Shown here: piece after piece, positions 8,016 through 16,960 of the stretch
Numbering within the stretch: the stretch's first letter is position 1
Layout: each line of letters opens with the position of its first letter
From: Gammaproteobacteria bacterium
GTDB lineage: Bacteria; Gemmatimonadota; Gemmatimonadetes; Longimicrobiales; Gaopeijiaceae
Direction: 5' to 3'
DNA: 64,000 nt
Assembly: GCA_009840525.1 (NCBI GenBank)
Contig: VXNP01000125.1
Location: forward strand, 61,252-125,251
Program-made: the position numbers and the translations under genes
The notes under the pieces: generated by a model
What the model saw: the letters and a program-made list of their open reading frames with translations, nothing else
What the model was told of the DNA's origin: nothing
Databases searched by the model: none

Positions 8016-10331
8016 TCATCGCTCGCGAGCGGCGTGGAGGTACAGCAGGCCCGGCTCCCCGGAGGCTTCCTCCTCCGCCAGCACCCTGCCGATCACGACC
8101 GCCTGCGGGCAGCCAGCGGCGCGCAGGGCCTCCACGCATGCGTCGGCCCGGTCGTCCGGGACGCTGGCGAGCAGCCCGCCCGCGGTCTGCGGGTCGAAGA
8201 GGAGCTGGGTGGCGGGATCGGCGAGTACCGGCGGGTCGGCGCGCACCGCATCGAGCGCGCGCAGGTTCTGATCCTGGAGCGAGGAGAAGATGCCGAGCCG
8301 GGCCAGTTCGAGCGCGCCGTCCAGGAAGGGCACGCCGGCGAGGTCGACCGACACCTCAACCCCCGAGGCGCGCGCCATCTCCAGCAGGTGGCCGGCGAGG
8401 CCGAAGCCGGTCACGTCGGTGGCGGCCGTGGCTCCGTGTTCGCCGAGGATCCGCGCCGCGGCCCGGTGGGATTCCTGCATGGCGGCGAGCGCGGCGTCGA
8501 TCCACAGGCTCTGCGCCCTGCCCCGCATCTCCGCGGCGAGAATCACACCCGTCCCGACCGGGCGGGTGAGCACCAGCCGGTCGCCCTGACGCATGCCCGC
8601 TTTGCGCAGCAGATCCTCCGGCGGCGCCGTCCCGGTCACGGAGAACCCCATGGCCAGCTCGCCCCCCTCGCTCGTGTGTCCGCCGACCAGAGCCACTCCG
8701 TCGCGCTCGAGCACCTCGAGCGCCCCCGCCATGAGCTGGGTGAGATCCTCCTCCATCTTCTCTTCCGCGGCGAGCGGGAGCGTCACCATCGCCATCGCCG
8801 CCAGCGGCTCGGCCCCCATCGCGAAGACGTCTCCGAGCGCATGATTGGCGGTGATGCGTCCGAAGAGGAAGGGATCGTCGATGAAGGAACGGAAGAAATC
8901 GACGCTCTGCACGGCGACCTTCCCCTGGGGAACCTCGACCACCGCCGCGTCGTCGGGGGCGTCCAGGCCGACCATCACGCGCGAATCATCTTTGGCGCCC
9001 AGCCGGGCCAGCGACCGGAAAAGCAGCTCGCGGCCCACCTTGGAGCCGCATCCTCCGCAGCGCATCGCGGGACCGGGGCCGGAAGACTCAACCTGCCCAC
9101 CATCGCCGTGGAGCCCAGCCTTCGGCGCGCCTCCCGGCGCGGGGCCATCGTCGACTCCTTCCCCATCCATCGATGGCAACTCGGTGTAGTCGCGGATGAA
9201 GCGCCGGTCGATGCGGTCCTTCCAGGTCCATACCCAGCGACCCGCGACCGTCAGCCCGTTGCGGGCGGCGACCGCATGGCGGCGGCCGGTCGAGATCAGG
9301 CTCAGGTACTCGCGCTGGGGCCGGAAGCCGGCAAGCGGAGCACCGCGCAGGCGGCGCTCGAGGTTGCGGGCGAGCGGCGGGCCCTGGCGAACCGCGAAGA
9401 CGCCGGCCTTGGGACGCGGATACCCCTTCACCGCGGCGATATCTCCGGCGGCGAAGACATCGGGATGGGACAGGGTCTGCAGGGTGTCGCGCACCCGGAT
9501 GAAGCCTCGCTCGTCGACCTCAAGACCGGATTGCCGCGGCCAGTCCGGCGCGCCCGCGGTCGTAACCCAGAGCAGTTCGTCGAAGGTGGCGCGGGATCCG
9601 TTTCCGAAGTGCAGCCGAGGGCCGTCCACCCGCACCACCCGGTGGCCGGTGTGGACCACGATGCCGTCCTCTTCAAGGATTCGCGCGAAGCGCGCCCGCA
9701 TGCGTCGGGGGTATGCGGGGAGGATCTCGCTGGAATCGGTAAAGAGTTCGATGCGCACGCTGTTGCTGGGCCGACCGGCGGCTTCCGCGGCCAGCACGAG
9801 CCCGTAGCGGATCGAGAGCGCGAGTTCCACGCCGCCGGCGCCGCCGCCCACGATTCCGATGGCGACCGGGCCGGAGCTGCTGCCAACACGCTCGCGGAGC
9901 CGTGTCCAGCGGGCGAAAAAGCCGTCGATGGGCTTCACCGGAACCACCGAGCCTTCCGCCCCCTCGACCCGCCGCACGCCGGGCGCCGAACCCGTATTCA
10001 GCGAGAGCACGTCGAAGGCCACCGCCGGACGCCCGGCACACAGCACCCGCTTGTTCTCGAGGTCGACCCCTACCACCCGATCGCGCAGGAAGCGGGCACG
10101 AGCGAAACGGGCCAGCGGAGCCAGGTCGATATGGGCGTCCGCGAACGTGTAGTGCCCGGCGATCAGCCCTGGAAGCATCCCGGAGTAGGGAGCGTTCGAT
10201 TCCCGCGAGATGAGCGTGACCCGAACTCCGGGCATCGGCTTCATGCCGAAGTGCTTGAGCACGGCGACATGGGTGTGCCCGCCGCCGACCAGCACCAGAT
10301 CCTTGGTCACCGGTCGAGACGGCGACCCCAT
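8016..10331 (-). CDS. selD: Fusion: Ndh-like FAD/NAD(P) oxidoreductase + selenide, water dikinase
   Basis: About 771 residues. Residues 1 to about 395 are a pyridine-nucleotide flavoprotein of the NDH-2-like group (LVLVGGGHTHVAVLKHFG near the start; FAAGDIAAVKGYPRP for the second FAD contact). A short Pro/Gly linker follows, then SelD from about residue 420, which makes selenophosphate from selenide and ATP. The SelD active site reads CGGCGSK: the nucleophile Cys428 and Lys431 are kept, while the second Cys of the E. coli CGCK motif is Ser. DVTGFGLAGHLLEMA and DPQTAGGLLAS are typical SelD motifs. The ATG at 10331 has AGGGG 4 nt upstream; an in-frame start at 10508 would run into panE. This fusion is known in other bacteria. 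No selenium-using partner lies in the window. Confidence 0.9.
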   Translation of the reverse strand: MGSPSRPVTKDLVLVGGGHTHVAVLKHFGMKPMPGVRVTLISRESNAPYSGMLPGLIAGHYTFADAHIDLAPLARFARARFLRDRVVGVDLENKRVLCAGRPAVAFDVLSLNTGSAPGVRRVEGAEGSVVPVKPIDGFFARWTRLRERVGSSSGPVAIGIVGGGAGGVELALSIRYGLVLAAEAAGRPSNSVRIELFTDSSEILPAYPRRMRARFARILEEDGIVVHTGHRVVRVDGPRLHFGNGSRATFDELLWVTTAGAPDWPRQSGLEVDERGFIRVRDTLQTLSHPDVFAAGDIAAVKGYPRPKAGVFAVRQGPPLARNLERRLRGAPLAGFRPQREYLSLISTGRRHAVAARNGLTVAGRWVWTWKDRIDRRFIRDYTELPSMDGEGVDDGPAPGGAPKAGLHGDGGQVESSGPGPAMRCGGCGSKVGRELLFRSLARLGAKDDSRVMVGLDAPDDAAVVEVPQGKVAVQSVDFFRSFIDDPFLFGRITANHALGDVFAMGAEPLAAMAMVTLPLAAEEKMEEDLTQLMAGALEVLERDGVALVGGHTSEGGELAMGFSVTGTAPPEDLLRKAGMRQGDRLVLTRPVGTGVILAAEMRGRAQSLWIDAALAAMQESHRAAARILGEHGATAATDVTGFGLAGHLLEMARASGVEVSVDLAGVPFLDGALELARLGIFSSLQDQNLRALDAVRADPPVLADPATQLLFDPQTAGGLLASVPDDRADACVEALRAAGCPQAVVIGRVLAEEEASGEPGLLYLHAARER

Positions 10332-10476
10332 GGCACCCCTGTGCATGGCCTGAAGATGCCGCTTCAGCGAGGCGCCGTTCAAGGTTCGGGTCTTCCGGGA
10401 TGCGCGCGGACCGGGAGTGGGCGACCGCGATTGGCCCGAGGGGAGCGCTGCTAAACGTGCATCGCGGGTCGATCGC

Positions 10477-11418
10477 CTACCGCCCCGTCCCTTCTCCGCG
10501 CGCGGCAAGCTCCGACGGAAGCAGGGCCGCGTGCATGAACTGGTGAACCGGAGTGGCCACCCCGCACTCGCGACCCAGCCGGACCACCGCGCCGCTCAAC
10601 TGCTCCAGCTCGGAGGGTCGGCCGCCCGCGATGTCGCGATGCATCGAGGGGATGGAGTCTGGCGGGAGGCCGTCGAAGAAGGCCAGCGCATCCGCAATCA
10701 CGCCATCCGGCAGGCGAATCCCACGGGCCGCGGCCACCGCGGCGGTTTCCTCCATCGCGCGGCGCAGGAGTTCACGGGCGGGCGGGGTGGCGCGCACGGC
10801 GCCCAGGGGCATCCGCGCCACCGAACAGACGCCGCTCACCGGGGCCATGAGGAGGAGCTTGTGCCAGAGCTCGGCCTCGATGTCGCCCGAGACCACGACG
10901 GACACCCCGGGAGCCCGCTCCAGAACCTCCGCCAGACGGTCGCAGCGGCCGGTCCGGCGCCCGTCCCGCTCTCCCATCACGATCACGGGATCGATGCCGG
11001 TGTGCCGGATGCGGCCGGGCTCGACCAGCTCGCACAGGATGCGGGTCAGGCCGCCGGCCACCGCTTCGGCCGGCAGCGACCGTTCCAGCTGGGCGGCCGC
11101 CTCCACCCCGTTCTGGAGCGGGACCACGACCGCGCCGTCCCCCACCACCGGCCGCAGCGCCCGCCCGGCCGCCTCGACCTGCCAGGTCTTGGTGGTGACC
11201 AGAGCGGCGTCCGCCTTCCCGAGCGACGCAGGGTCATCGGTGGCGGCGACACGCTCGAGAGCCACATCGCCGGCGATGCTCTCCACCCACAGGCCGCCCG
11301 ACCGCAACGCCGCCAGTTGACGTCCACGCGCGACGAAAACGACCTCCTCGCCCGCCTGGACGAGCCGCGCCCCGAAGTAGCCGCCGACAGCGCCGGCTCC
11401 GTAAATGATGATGCGCAT
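10477..11418 (-). CDS. 2-dehydropantoate 2-reductase family protein (PanE/ApbA)
   Basis: 313 residues. Family members reduce ketopantoate to pantoate with NADPH for coenzyme A synthesis. The NADP fold is clear ([19 protein letters not shown]) and the first catalytic lysine region is present (LVTTKTWQ). The second catalytic segment reads [19 protein letters not shown]. The Lys is kept, but the Asn that follows four residues later in E. coli PanE is Met, a pattern seen in many paralogues whose substrate is unproven, so panE is not assigned as a name. The ATG at 11418 is the first codon of the frame and faces fumC across a 185-nt divergent gap. selD begins about 145 nt after its stop. Confidence 0.8.
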   Translation of the reverse strand: MRIIIYGAGAVGGYFGARLVQAGEEVVFVARGRQLAALRSGGLWVESIAGDVALERVAATDDPASLGKADAALVTTKTWQVEAAGRALRPVVGDGAVVVPLQNGVEAAAQLERSLPAEAVAGGLTRILCELVEPGRIRHTGIDPVIVMGERDGRRTGRCDRLAEVLERAPGVSVVVSGDIEAELWHKLLLMAPVSGVCSVARMPLGAVRATPPARELLRRAMEETAAVAAARGIRLPDGVIADALAFFDGLPPDSIPSMHRDIAGGRPSELEQLSGAVVRLGRECGVATPVHQFMHAALLPSELAARGEGTGR

Positions 11419-11603
11419 CAGCAGCTCTCCGAGTCAGACCCGAAAGACGTCGTCGTGCGGCGGGGTGCCGCTACCCGGGCGAAGGCGGCCATGCAAGCCA
11501 GGGGCAACCACACCCGCGCACCCGTCCTTTCCCGCGCCGGGACAATTATCTTGGAGGCGCGAAAAGAAAAGCCATGCATCCCCAACATCCGGAGGTTCCC
11601 GGC

Positions 11604-13025
11604 ATGTCCAACCGGTTTCGCGTCGAGCGTGATTCGCTGGGCGAAGTTCACGTTCCCGCCGATGCCCTCTACGGGGCTCAGACGCAGCGCGCCTTCGAGA
11701 ACTTCCCCATCAGCGGCCAGCGTTTCGGGCGCCGCTTCATCCAGGCGCTCGGGCTGATCAAGCAGTCCGCCGCGCGAGTCAACCGCGAACTGGGATACCT
11801 GGAGGACCATACGGCGCGGGCGATCGCCGAGGCCGCCACGGAGGTCGCGCGCGGCGACCGGGACGGCGAATTCGTGCTCGACGTCTACCAGACCGGCTCC
11901 GGGACATCCTCGAACATGAACGCCAACGAGGTGATTGCGGCGCTGGCCAACCGCATCCTGGAAACCTCCGAGGACGCCGGCGTGCATCGCAGCGACCGCG
12001 TGCATCCCAACGACCACGTCAACTTCGGCCAGTCCTCCAACGACGTCATCCCGACGGCGATCCACGTCTCGGCGCGCACCGCGATCGAGGAGGAGCTGAT
12101 TCCCGCGCTCGAACACCTGCGGGAGCTGCTGGCGGCCAGGGCGGAGGCCTTCGACGGCGTGCTCAAGTCGGGCCGCACCCACCTGATGGACGCTACTCCG
12201 GTGCGGCTGGGCCAGGAGTTCGGCGGCTACGCGATGCAGGTCACGCGCGCCATCGAGCGCCTGCGACACGCCTCAACGGAACTGGCCGAGCTGGCGCTGG
12301 GCGGCACGGCCACCGGAACCGGCATCAACACCCACCCCGACTTCGCACGCCTCACCATCGAGCATCTCTCCCGGGAGACCGGCCTCGCGTTTCGCGAGGC
12401 GGAAGACCACTTCGCGGCGCAGGGCTCCCAGGACGCCTGCGTGAGCGCCTCCGGAGCGCTGAACGCCGCGGCATCCGGCCTGATGAAGATCGCCGACGAC
12501 ATCCGGTGGCTCTCATCGGGCCCGACTTCGGGCATTCACGAGATCCGGCTTCCCGCCGTGCAGCCGGGGAGTTCCATCATGCCCGGCAAGGTCAACCCGG
12601 TCATGTCGGAGGCGCTGATGATGGTCGCGGCGCGCGTGGCCGGGAACCACACCACGGTCACCATCGCCGGAAGCCGCGGCAACTTCGAGCTGAACGTGAT
12701 GCTGCCGGTCATCGCCCACTCCCTGCTCGAGTCGATCACGCTGCTCGCGGGGGCGAGCCGCGCCTTCGCGGACCGGTGCGTGGCAGGCATCGAAGCCAAC
12801 GAGCAGCGGGCGCGCGAACTGCTCGACCGAAACCCCGCGATCGCGACCGCGCTCAACCCCTACATCGGCTACGACGCCGCCGCCAAGGTGGCCAAGCAGG
12901 CCGCCCGCGAGGGCCGGGCGGTGCGCGAAGTCGTGCGCTCGAGGGGGTTGCTTGACGACAAGACGCTGGAGGAGGCGCTGGATGTGCGTGGAATGACCGA
13001 GCCGGGGTTGCCGGCGAAGGAATAG
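11604..13025 (+). CDS. fumC: Class II fumarate hydratase
   Basis: 473 residues. It hydrates fumarate to L-malate in the TCA cycle. The signature [16 protein letters not shown] carries the mobile catalytic-loop serine and the conserved Lys/Asn. [15 protein letters not shown] and [20 protein letters not shown] are the other two conserved regions, with the active-site His in GRTHLMDA. The ATG at 11604 is chosen because GGAGG sits 8 nt upstream; an in-frame ATG at 11574 has its GGAGG 16 nt away and adds ten residues not typical of the family. It is divergent from the PanE-like gene and stands alone. Together with sdhCAB it supplies two consecutive TCA steps. Argininosuccinate lyase and aspartase share the fold, but the motifs fit fumarase. 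Confidence 0.95.
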   Translation: MSNRFRVERDSLGEVHVPADALYGAQTQRAFENFPISGQRFGRRFIQALGLIKQSAARVNRELGYLEDHTARAIAEAATEVARGDRDGEFVLDVYQTGSGTSSNMNANEVIAALANRILETSEDAGVHRSDRVHPNDHVNFGQSSNDVIPTAIHVSARTAIEEELIPALEHLRELLAARAEAFDGVLKSGRTHLMDATPVRLGQEFGGYAMQVTRAIERLRHASTELAELALGGTATGTGINTHPDFARLTIEHLSRETGLAFREAEDHFAAQGSQDACVSASGALNAAASGLMKIADDIRWLSSGPTSGIHEIRLPAVQPGSSIMPGKVNPVMSEALMMVAARVAGNHTTVTIAGSRGNFELNVMLPVIAHSLLESITLLAGASRAFADRCVAGIEANEQRARELLDRNPAIATALNPYIGYDAAAKVAKQAAREGRAVREVVRSRGLLDDKTLEEALDVRGMTEPGLPAKE

Positions 13026-13089
13026 ACAGCGGCGCGCCGGTACCTCCCGAAGGAAGTAGACCGGATCTGGCTAAACTAACCGGACTAAG

Positions 13090-13797
13090 CTAATCTCCGG
13101 GCCCCGACAGGCGAGTCACGGCTTCCTCGAAGGAGGAGATTCCCTCCTCGCCGGTGAGCTTGACCTCGCCGGTCAGTTCCCCGCCCCGGTTGACCACGAA
13201 CGTGGGCGTCCCCTCGACCGACAGTACCTGGGCCAGGTTCATGTCGCTCAGGATGAGGGGCGCGACCGTGTCGCGGATGAGGCAGGCCTGGAAGTCCTCC
13301 AGCGGGAGGTTGATGTCGGCCGCGAACTGGAGGAAGACGGGAATAGGGTCCTGCAGGGGCTGCCACACGCTCTGGTTCATGTACAGGCGGTGCTGCATCG
13401 CCTCGAAGCCCTGCTGGTCGTTCAGGCCACCCGCGCACAGGGCAGCCTCGGCCGCGTGAAACCCGCGCATGAGACGGGCCAGCGGAAACATGCGCACCAC
13501 GAAGTTCGCCCTCCCGCTGTCGACGAGGTTCGTCTTCAGCGAATCGGTGCGCAGAATGTAGAAGGACCGGCAGGTGGGACAGCCGAAATCGATGAACTCG
13601 TCGATGCGGGCCAGGGTAGAGTCCACCATGTAGATGCGCGAATTGTCGGCGCGCTCCAGGAAGTCCACGTCCACCACGCTGAGCGCGAGTCCGCCGGGAA
13701 GCTCCTGCTGCAGCCCGCTGGCGGCCATGGGAATCGCCGCCGCCAGGGCGAGCACCGCAATCATCGCCCGCCCGGCACGCTGATGTGCCTTTCTCAT
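13090..13797 (-). CDS. DsbA-like secreted thiol-disulfide protein
   Basis: 235 residues. The N-terminal hydrophobic stretch (MIAVLALAAAIPMAASG) is a signal peptide or anchor. The thioredoxin-fold redox site CPTC is at residues 73-76 (IDFGCPTCRSF), and the cis-proline loop appears as EGTPTFVVN. Between them lies a helical insertion, as in the DsbA/DsbG-like thioredoxin_4 group (F...R.FPLA pattern at VVRMFPLARLM). It should act in the periplasm, forming or reshuffling disulfides. The ATG at 13797 follows the lipoprotein gene stop by 3 nt, so the two probably form one transcript. It converges on fumC. A partner such as DsbB or DsbD is not in the window, so oxidase versus isomerase cannot be decided. 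Confidence 0.8.
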   Translation of the reverse strand: MRKAHQRAGRAMIAVLALAAAIPMAASGLQQELPGGLALSVVDVDFLERADNSRIYMVDSTLARIDEFIDFGCPTCRSFYILRTDSLKTNLVDSGRANFVVRMFPLARLMRGFHAAEAALCAGGLNDQQGFEAMQHRLYMNQSVWQPLQDPIPVFLQFAADINLPLEDFQACLIRDTVAPLILSDMNLAQVLSVEGTPTFVVNRGGELTGEVKLTGEEGISSFEEAVTRLSGPGD

Positions 13798-13800
13798 GGT

Positions 13801-14172
13801 TCAGCGACCTCTGGGGATCAAGCGAACGAAGCCGGCCTGGATCAGGAGATCGAAGGCTTCGCCCGCGGTGACCGCCAGCTCCTGTGTACGGTAAAGGCCG
13901 CCGCCCAGCAGATCGACTTCGAAACCGATGGTCGGCAGCCTCCACTCGCGCGTGAACCGCTCGCGCGTCTTGCCGGACACGTTGCCCAGCCGGGTGCGTC
14001 CGCCGCCGGTCGAGATGTAGATGCGGGCGTCGTTGAAGTCGAGGTTGTCCACAAAGATGGTGATATCCCGCGATGGCTCGCCGCTGATACCGGGCGGCGG
14101 TCGCTGTCCCGCGCAGCCGGCAGCCAGCAACGTCGCCAGCACACAGAAAGCGAAAAGGGGTCGAGTCGTCAT
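13801..14172 (-). CDS. Small lipoprotein of unknown function
   Basis: 123 residues. The signal ends in a clear lipobox, LLAAGC, with Cys20 as the lipidation site. The mature part is all-beta in appearance (ITIFVDNLDFNDARIYIST, then TRLGNVSGKTRERF), resembling small secreted beta-sandwich proteins seen in Gemmatimonadota. The next residue after Cys is Ala, favouring outer-membrane sorting if Lol rules apply. The gene ends 3 nt before the DsbA-like gene and starts after a 270-nt divergent gap, so the two appear to be a two-gene operon. No enzymatic motif is visible; I do not recognise a named family. Confidence 0.75.
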   Translation of the reverse strand: MTTRPLFAFCVLATLLAAGCAGQRPPPGISGEPSRDITIFVDNLDFNDARIYISTGGGRTRLGNVSGKTRERFTREWRLPTIGFEVDLLGGGLYRTQELAVTAGEAFDLLIQAGFVRLIPRGR

Positions 14173-14238
14173 GATGCGTCCTCCCGCGGGGACCGGGCCG
14201 GCTGGTGGCCGGGGGTCCGTGGTTTCCTGCCTTTGTAC

Positions 14239-14244
14239 ATTGTA
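14239..14244 (-). promoter_or_regulatory. Candidate -10 box for the lipoprotein/DsbA-like operon
   Basis: TACAAT on the minus strand, about 67 nt before the lipoprotein ATG, lies in the only AT-rich patch of this divergent gap (14173-14442). The matching -35 (TAGCAA with 17-nt spacing) is poor, so support is weak. Nothing else was seen in the 270-nt gap apart from a Shine-Dalgarno-like GGAGGG at its right end. Confidence 0.3.
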
Positions 14245-14442
14245 TCGCGAGCGGCGCGCGCTTGCTACCGAAACGGGCGCTGGCGAGCGGGTCCGTCCCG
14301 GCCGCGCCCGGGGCGGGGTTGCCCGCGTACGGTTCGCTGATGAACCTGGTTCACGGGCTGGACGGCGCGCGCGCGGTGGGCAGACGGTCAGTCAATCATC
14401 TCCGAGGTTCAGGATGCCGATGACGGACGGAGGGCGGGCGGC

Positions 14443-15657
14443 GTGGGCAGGGTGACGCGGTTCCCGGACGACCTGGTGGAGCGCATGCCGGGCGGCGAAG
14501 CGATCACCATGATCGTGGTCGACGGGGTCGGCGGGCTTCCCCACCCCGCCACCGGCCTGACCGAACTGGAGTCCGCGACCACGCCCAACCTGGACGCGAT
14601 GGCCGCGGAGAGCTCGCTGGGCATGCACGTCCCGGTCGCGCCCGGGATCACGCCCGGGAGCGGCCCCGCCCACCTTGCCCTGTTCGGGTACGACCCCGCC
14701 CGCTACCTGGTCGGCCGCGGCGTGCTGGCCGCGCTGGGGGTCGGGATTCGCCTGCGTGAAGGAGATGTCGCGGCCCGGCTGAACCTGGCCACCCTTGACG
14801 GGCGGGGCCGCGTCACCGACCGCCGCGCGGGCCGCCCCGGCAACGCGGAAGGCCAGCGGCTCGTGCGCCGGTTGCGGGAAGGTGTGATGTCGCCTCCCGG
14901 GGTGGACCTCCACTTCCAGCACGTCATGGAGCACCGCGCCGTGATGGTGTTGCGCGGCGACGGCCTCGGCGCGGACGTGTCCGACACCGACCCGCAGCGG
15001 ACCGGCATCCCGCCCCGGCCTCCCCGCGCGGAGGGGGACACGGCGTCGGCGCGCACCGCCCGGATCGCCGGCCATATTCTCGCGCGGGCGGCCGAGGTGC
15101 TGGCGACCGAGCCTGTCGCCAACGGCCTTCTCGCCCGCGGATTCGCCGAATACCGTGCGCCGGGAGGTTTTTCCCGGCGGTACGGGCTCAAGGCGGTGGC
15201 GGTGGCGCGCTATCCGATGTACCGCGGGGTGGCCCGTCTTGTCGGGATGGAGTTGGCGGGAACCCCGGCCTCGGATGACGAAGCGGTGGAGCTGATGCAG
15301 GGTGCCGCCGGACACGCGGATTTCCGCTTTTTCCACTACAAGGCCACGGATTCCCGAGGGGAAGACGGGGATTTCGAGGGCAAGGTCGCCGCCATCGAGG
15401 CGCTGGACCGCCTCCTCCCGGGGCTGGACGACGGCGGCGTCGTGATCGTCACCGGTGACCACAGCACCCCCGCGACCATGGCCGGCCACTCCTGGCACGC
15501 GGTGCCGCTCCTGATCCGGTCGCGCCACGCCCGGCCGACGGGGCGCCGCCTCACCGAGAGCGCGTGCCGGCAGGGCGATGTGGGCACCATCGCCGCTCGG
15601 CATATCATGTCCCTGGCCTTGGCTCACGCCGGGCGGCTGGCGAAGTTCGGCAGCTGA
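14443..15657 (+). CDS. apgM: Cofactor-independent phosphoglycerate mutase, archaeal type
   Basis: 404 residues. It interconverts 3- and 2-phosphoglycerate in glycolysis, using an alkaline-phosphatase-fold, two-metal site. The first metal site is IVVDGVGGLPHP. The nucleophile serine sits in PGSGPAHLALFGYDP, where relatives usually have PGSD, so the residue after Ser is changed. Later metal ligands are in FFHYKATDSRGEDGDFEGK and TGDHSTPATMAGHSWHAVP. The start is GTG 14443, with GGAGGG 8 nt upstream. It ends 31 nt before the first M16 peptidase gene on the same strand. It differs from the GpmI type in lacking the large inserted domain and from GpmA in having no phosphohistidine motif. Confidence 0.9.
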   Translation: MGRVTRFPDDLVERMPGGEAITMIVVDGVGGLPHPATGLTELESATTPNLDAMAAESSLGMHVPVAPGITPGSGPAHLALFGYDPARYLVGRGVLAALGVGIRLREGDVAARLNLATLDGRGRVTDRRAGRPGNAEGQRLVRRLREGVMSPPGVDLHFQHVMEHRAVMVLRGDGLGADVSDTDPQRTGIPPRPPRAEGDTASARTARIAGHILARAAEVLATEPVANGLLARGFAEYRAPGGFSRRYGLKAVAVARYPMYRGVARLVGMELAGTPASDDEAVELMQGAAGHADFRFFHYKATDSRGEDGDFEGKVAAIEALDRLLPGLDDGGVVIVTGDHSTPATMAGHSWHAVPLLIRSRHARPTGRRLTESACRQGDVGTIAARHIMSLALAHAGRLAKFGS

Positions 15658-15688
15658 ACCCCTCGTCTTCCGCCGCCGGGAAGCACCT

Positions 15689-16960
15689 GTGATCTCCATC
15701 CCCTTCGAAGAGCACTGCCTGGAGAACGGACTCCGGATCGTCCTTTCCCCGGAGCCTTCCCTGCCCATCGTCGCGGTGAATCTCTGGTACGACGTGGGTT
15801 CCCGGAACGAAGGCCCGGGGCAGACCGGTCTGGCTCATCTCTTCGAGCACATGATGTTCCAGGGCTCGCGCCACGTGGCCGGCAACCAGCACTTCGAGCT
15901 GCTGGAGGGCGTGGGCGGGTCGGCCAACGCGTCCACCTGGTTCGACCGGACCAACTATTACGAAACCCTCCCTTCGCATCATCTCGAACTGGCGCTCTGG
16001 CTCGAAGCGGATCGCATGGGCTGGATGCTTCCCGCACTCACCGCCGAGAAGCTCGAGAACCAGCGCGACGTCGTGAAGAACGAGCGCCGCCAGCGCTACG
16101 ACAACCAGCCCTACGGCGACTGGGATGAGCGCATGCTCGCCATGGTATATCCACCGGGGCATCCCTATCGCCATCCGGTCATCGGCTCCCTGGAGGACAT
16201 CGACGGGTTCACGCTCGGTGATCTCGAGTCGTTCTTTCGCGCCTACTACGCCCCCGACAACGCCGTCCTCACACTCTGCGGCGGCTTCGAGGCCAGGCGC
16301 GCGCTCGAATGGATCAAGCGCTATTTCGGCGACATTCCTCCGGGAGCCGGAATGCGGATGATCCCCGGGGACGCGGAGGCGGAGCGCGAGAACCACGTCG
16401 ATGGCGGCCAGACGGTCGAGGCCGATGTGCCGCTCACCCGGGTCTACGCCGGGATGCGCGTGCCCACCTTCGACGATCCCGCCTTCTACGCCGCCGATGT
16501 CGCGGGCGACATTCTGGGACGCGGGCGGGCGTCGCGTCTCCACCGCTCGCTCGTGCTGGAGCACCGGCTCGCCAAGGACGTCGCGGCACACGTTTTTCCG
16601 TTGATGACCGGAGCCGCGATGATGGTGGTTCAGGCCACCGGCAACCTCGGGGTCGATCCCGGGGAGCTGGCGGCGGCCGTCGTCGAGCAGATCGAGGGAC
16701 TTGGTGCGATCTCGTCCGAGGAAGTCGCCAGGGCCGTGGCCATGGCCGAGACTGCCATCCTGGGGCAACTCGAGGTCGTGGCCCAGCGCGCCGACCTGCT
16801 CTCGATGTTCGCGACCCAGTTCGGAGATCCGGCCCGCATCTCCACAGAGATCGATCGCCTGCGCGCGGTGACGCCGGAGGCCGTGCAGACCCTGGTCGGA
16901 GAGCGGCTCGGGCCCGGAAACCGAGCGATTCTGACGTACGTGCCGCGGGCATCCGCGTGA
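15689..16960 (+). CDS. M16 family zinc peptidase, active half
   Basis: 423 residues. The inverted zinc motif HLFEH is at residues 50-54 (GLAHLFEHMMFQG). The third ligand region, about 75 residues on, is ENQRDVVKNERRQR. The rest follows the processing-peptidase fold (YRHPVIGSLEDIDGFTLGDLESFF). It would degrade or process peptides, probably outside the cytoplasmic membrane, although no signal peptide is visible from the chosen start. GTG 15689 is preferred because it begins the family homology (ISIPFEEHCLENGLRIVL); the longer open frame overlaps apgM. The stop overlaps the following M16 gene by 4 nt (GTGA), so the pair is made together, as expected for two-subunit M16 enzymes. Confidence 0.9.
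   Translation: MISIPFEEHCLENGLRIVLSPEPSLPIVAVNLWYDVGSRNEGPGQTGLAHLFEHMMFQGSRHVAGNQHFELLEGVGGSANASTWFDRTNYYETLPSHHLELALWLEADRMGWMLPALTAEKLENQRDVVKNERRQRYDNQPYGDWDERMLAMVYPPGHPYRHPVIGSLEDIDGFTLGDLESFFRAYYAPDNAVLTLCGGFEARRALEWIKRYFGDIPPGAGMRMIPGDAEAERENHVDGGQTVEADVPLTRVYAGMRVPTFDDPAFYAADVAGDILGRGRASRLHRSLVLEHRLAKDVAAHVFPLMTGAAMMVVQATGNLGVDPGELAAAVVEQIEGLGAISSEEVARAVAMAETAILGQLEVVAQRADLLSMFATQFGDPARISTEIDRLRAVTPEAVQTLVGERLGPGNRAILTYVPRASA

Noticed and set aside
10191..10210. GTTCGATTCCC resembling a tRNA T-arm.
   Set aside because: It lies inside the selD coding sequence and lacks an acceptor stem, D-arm and anticodon arm around it.
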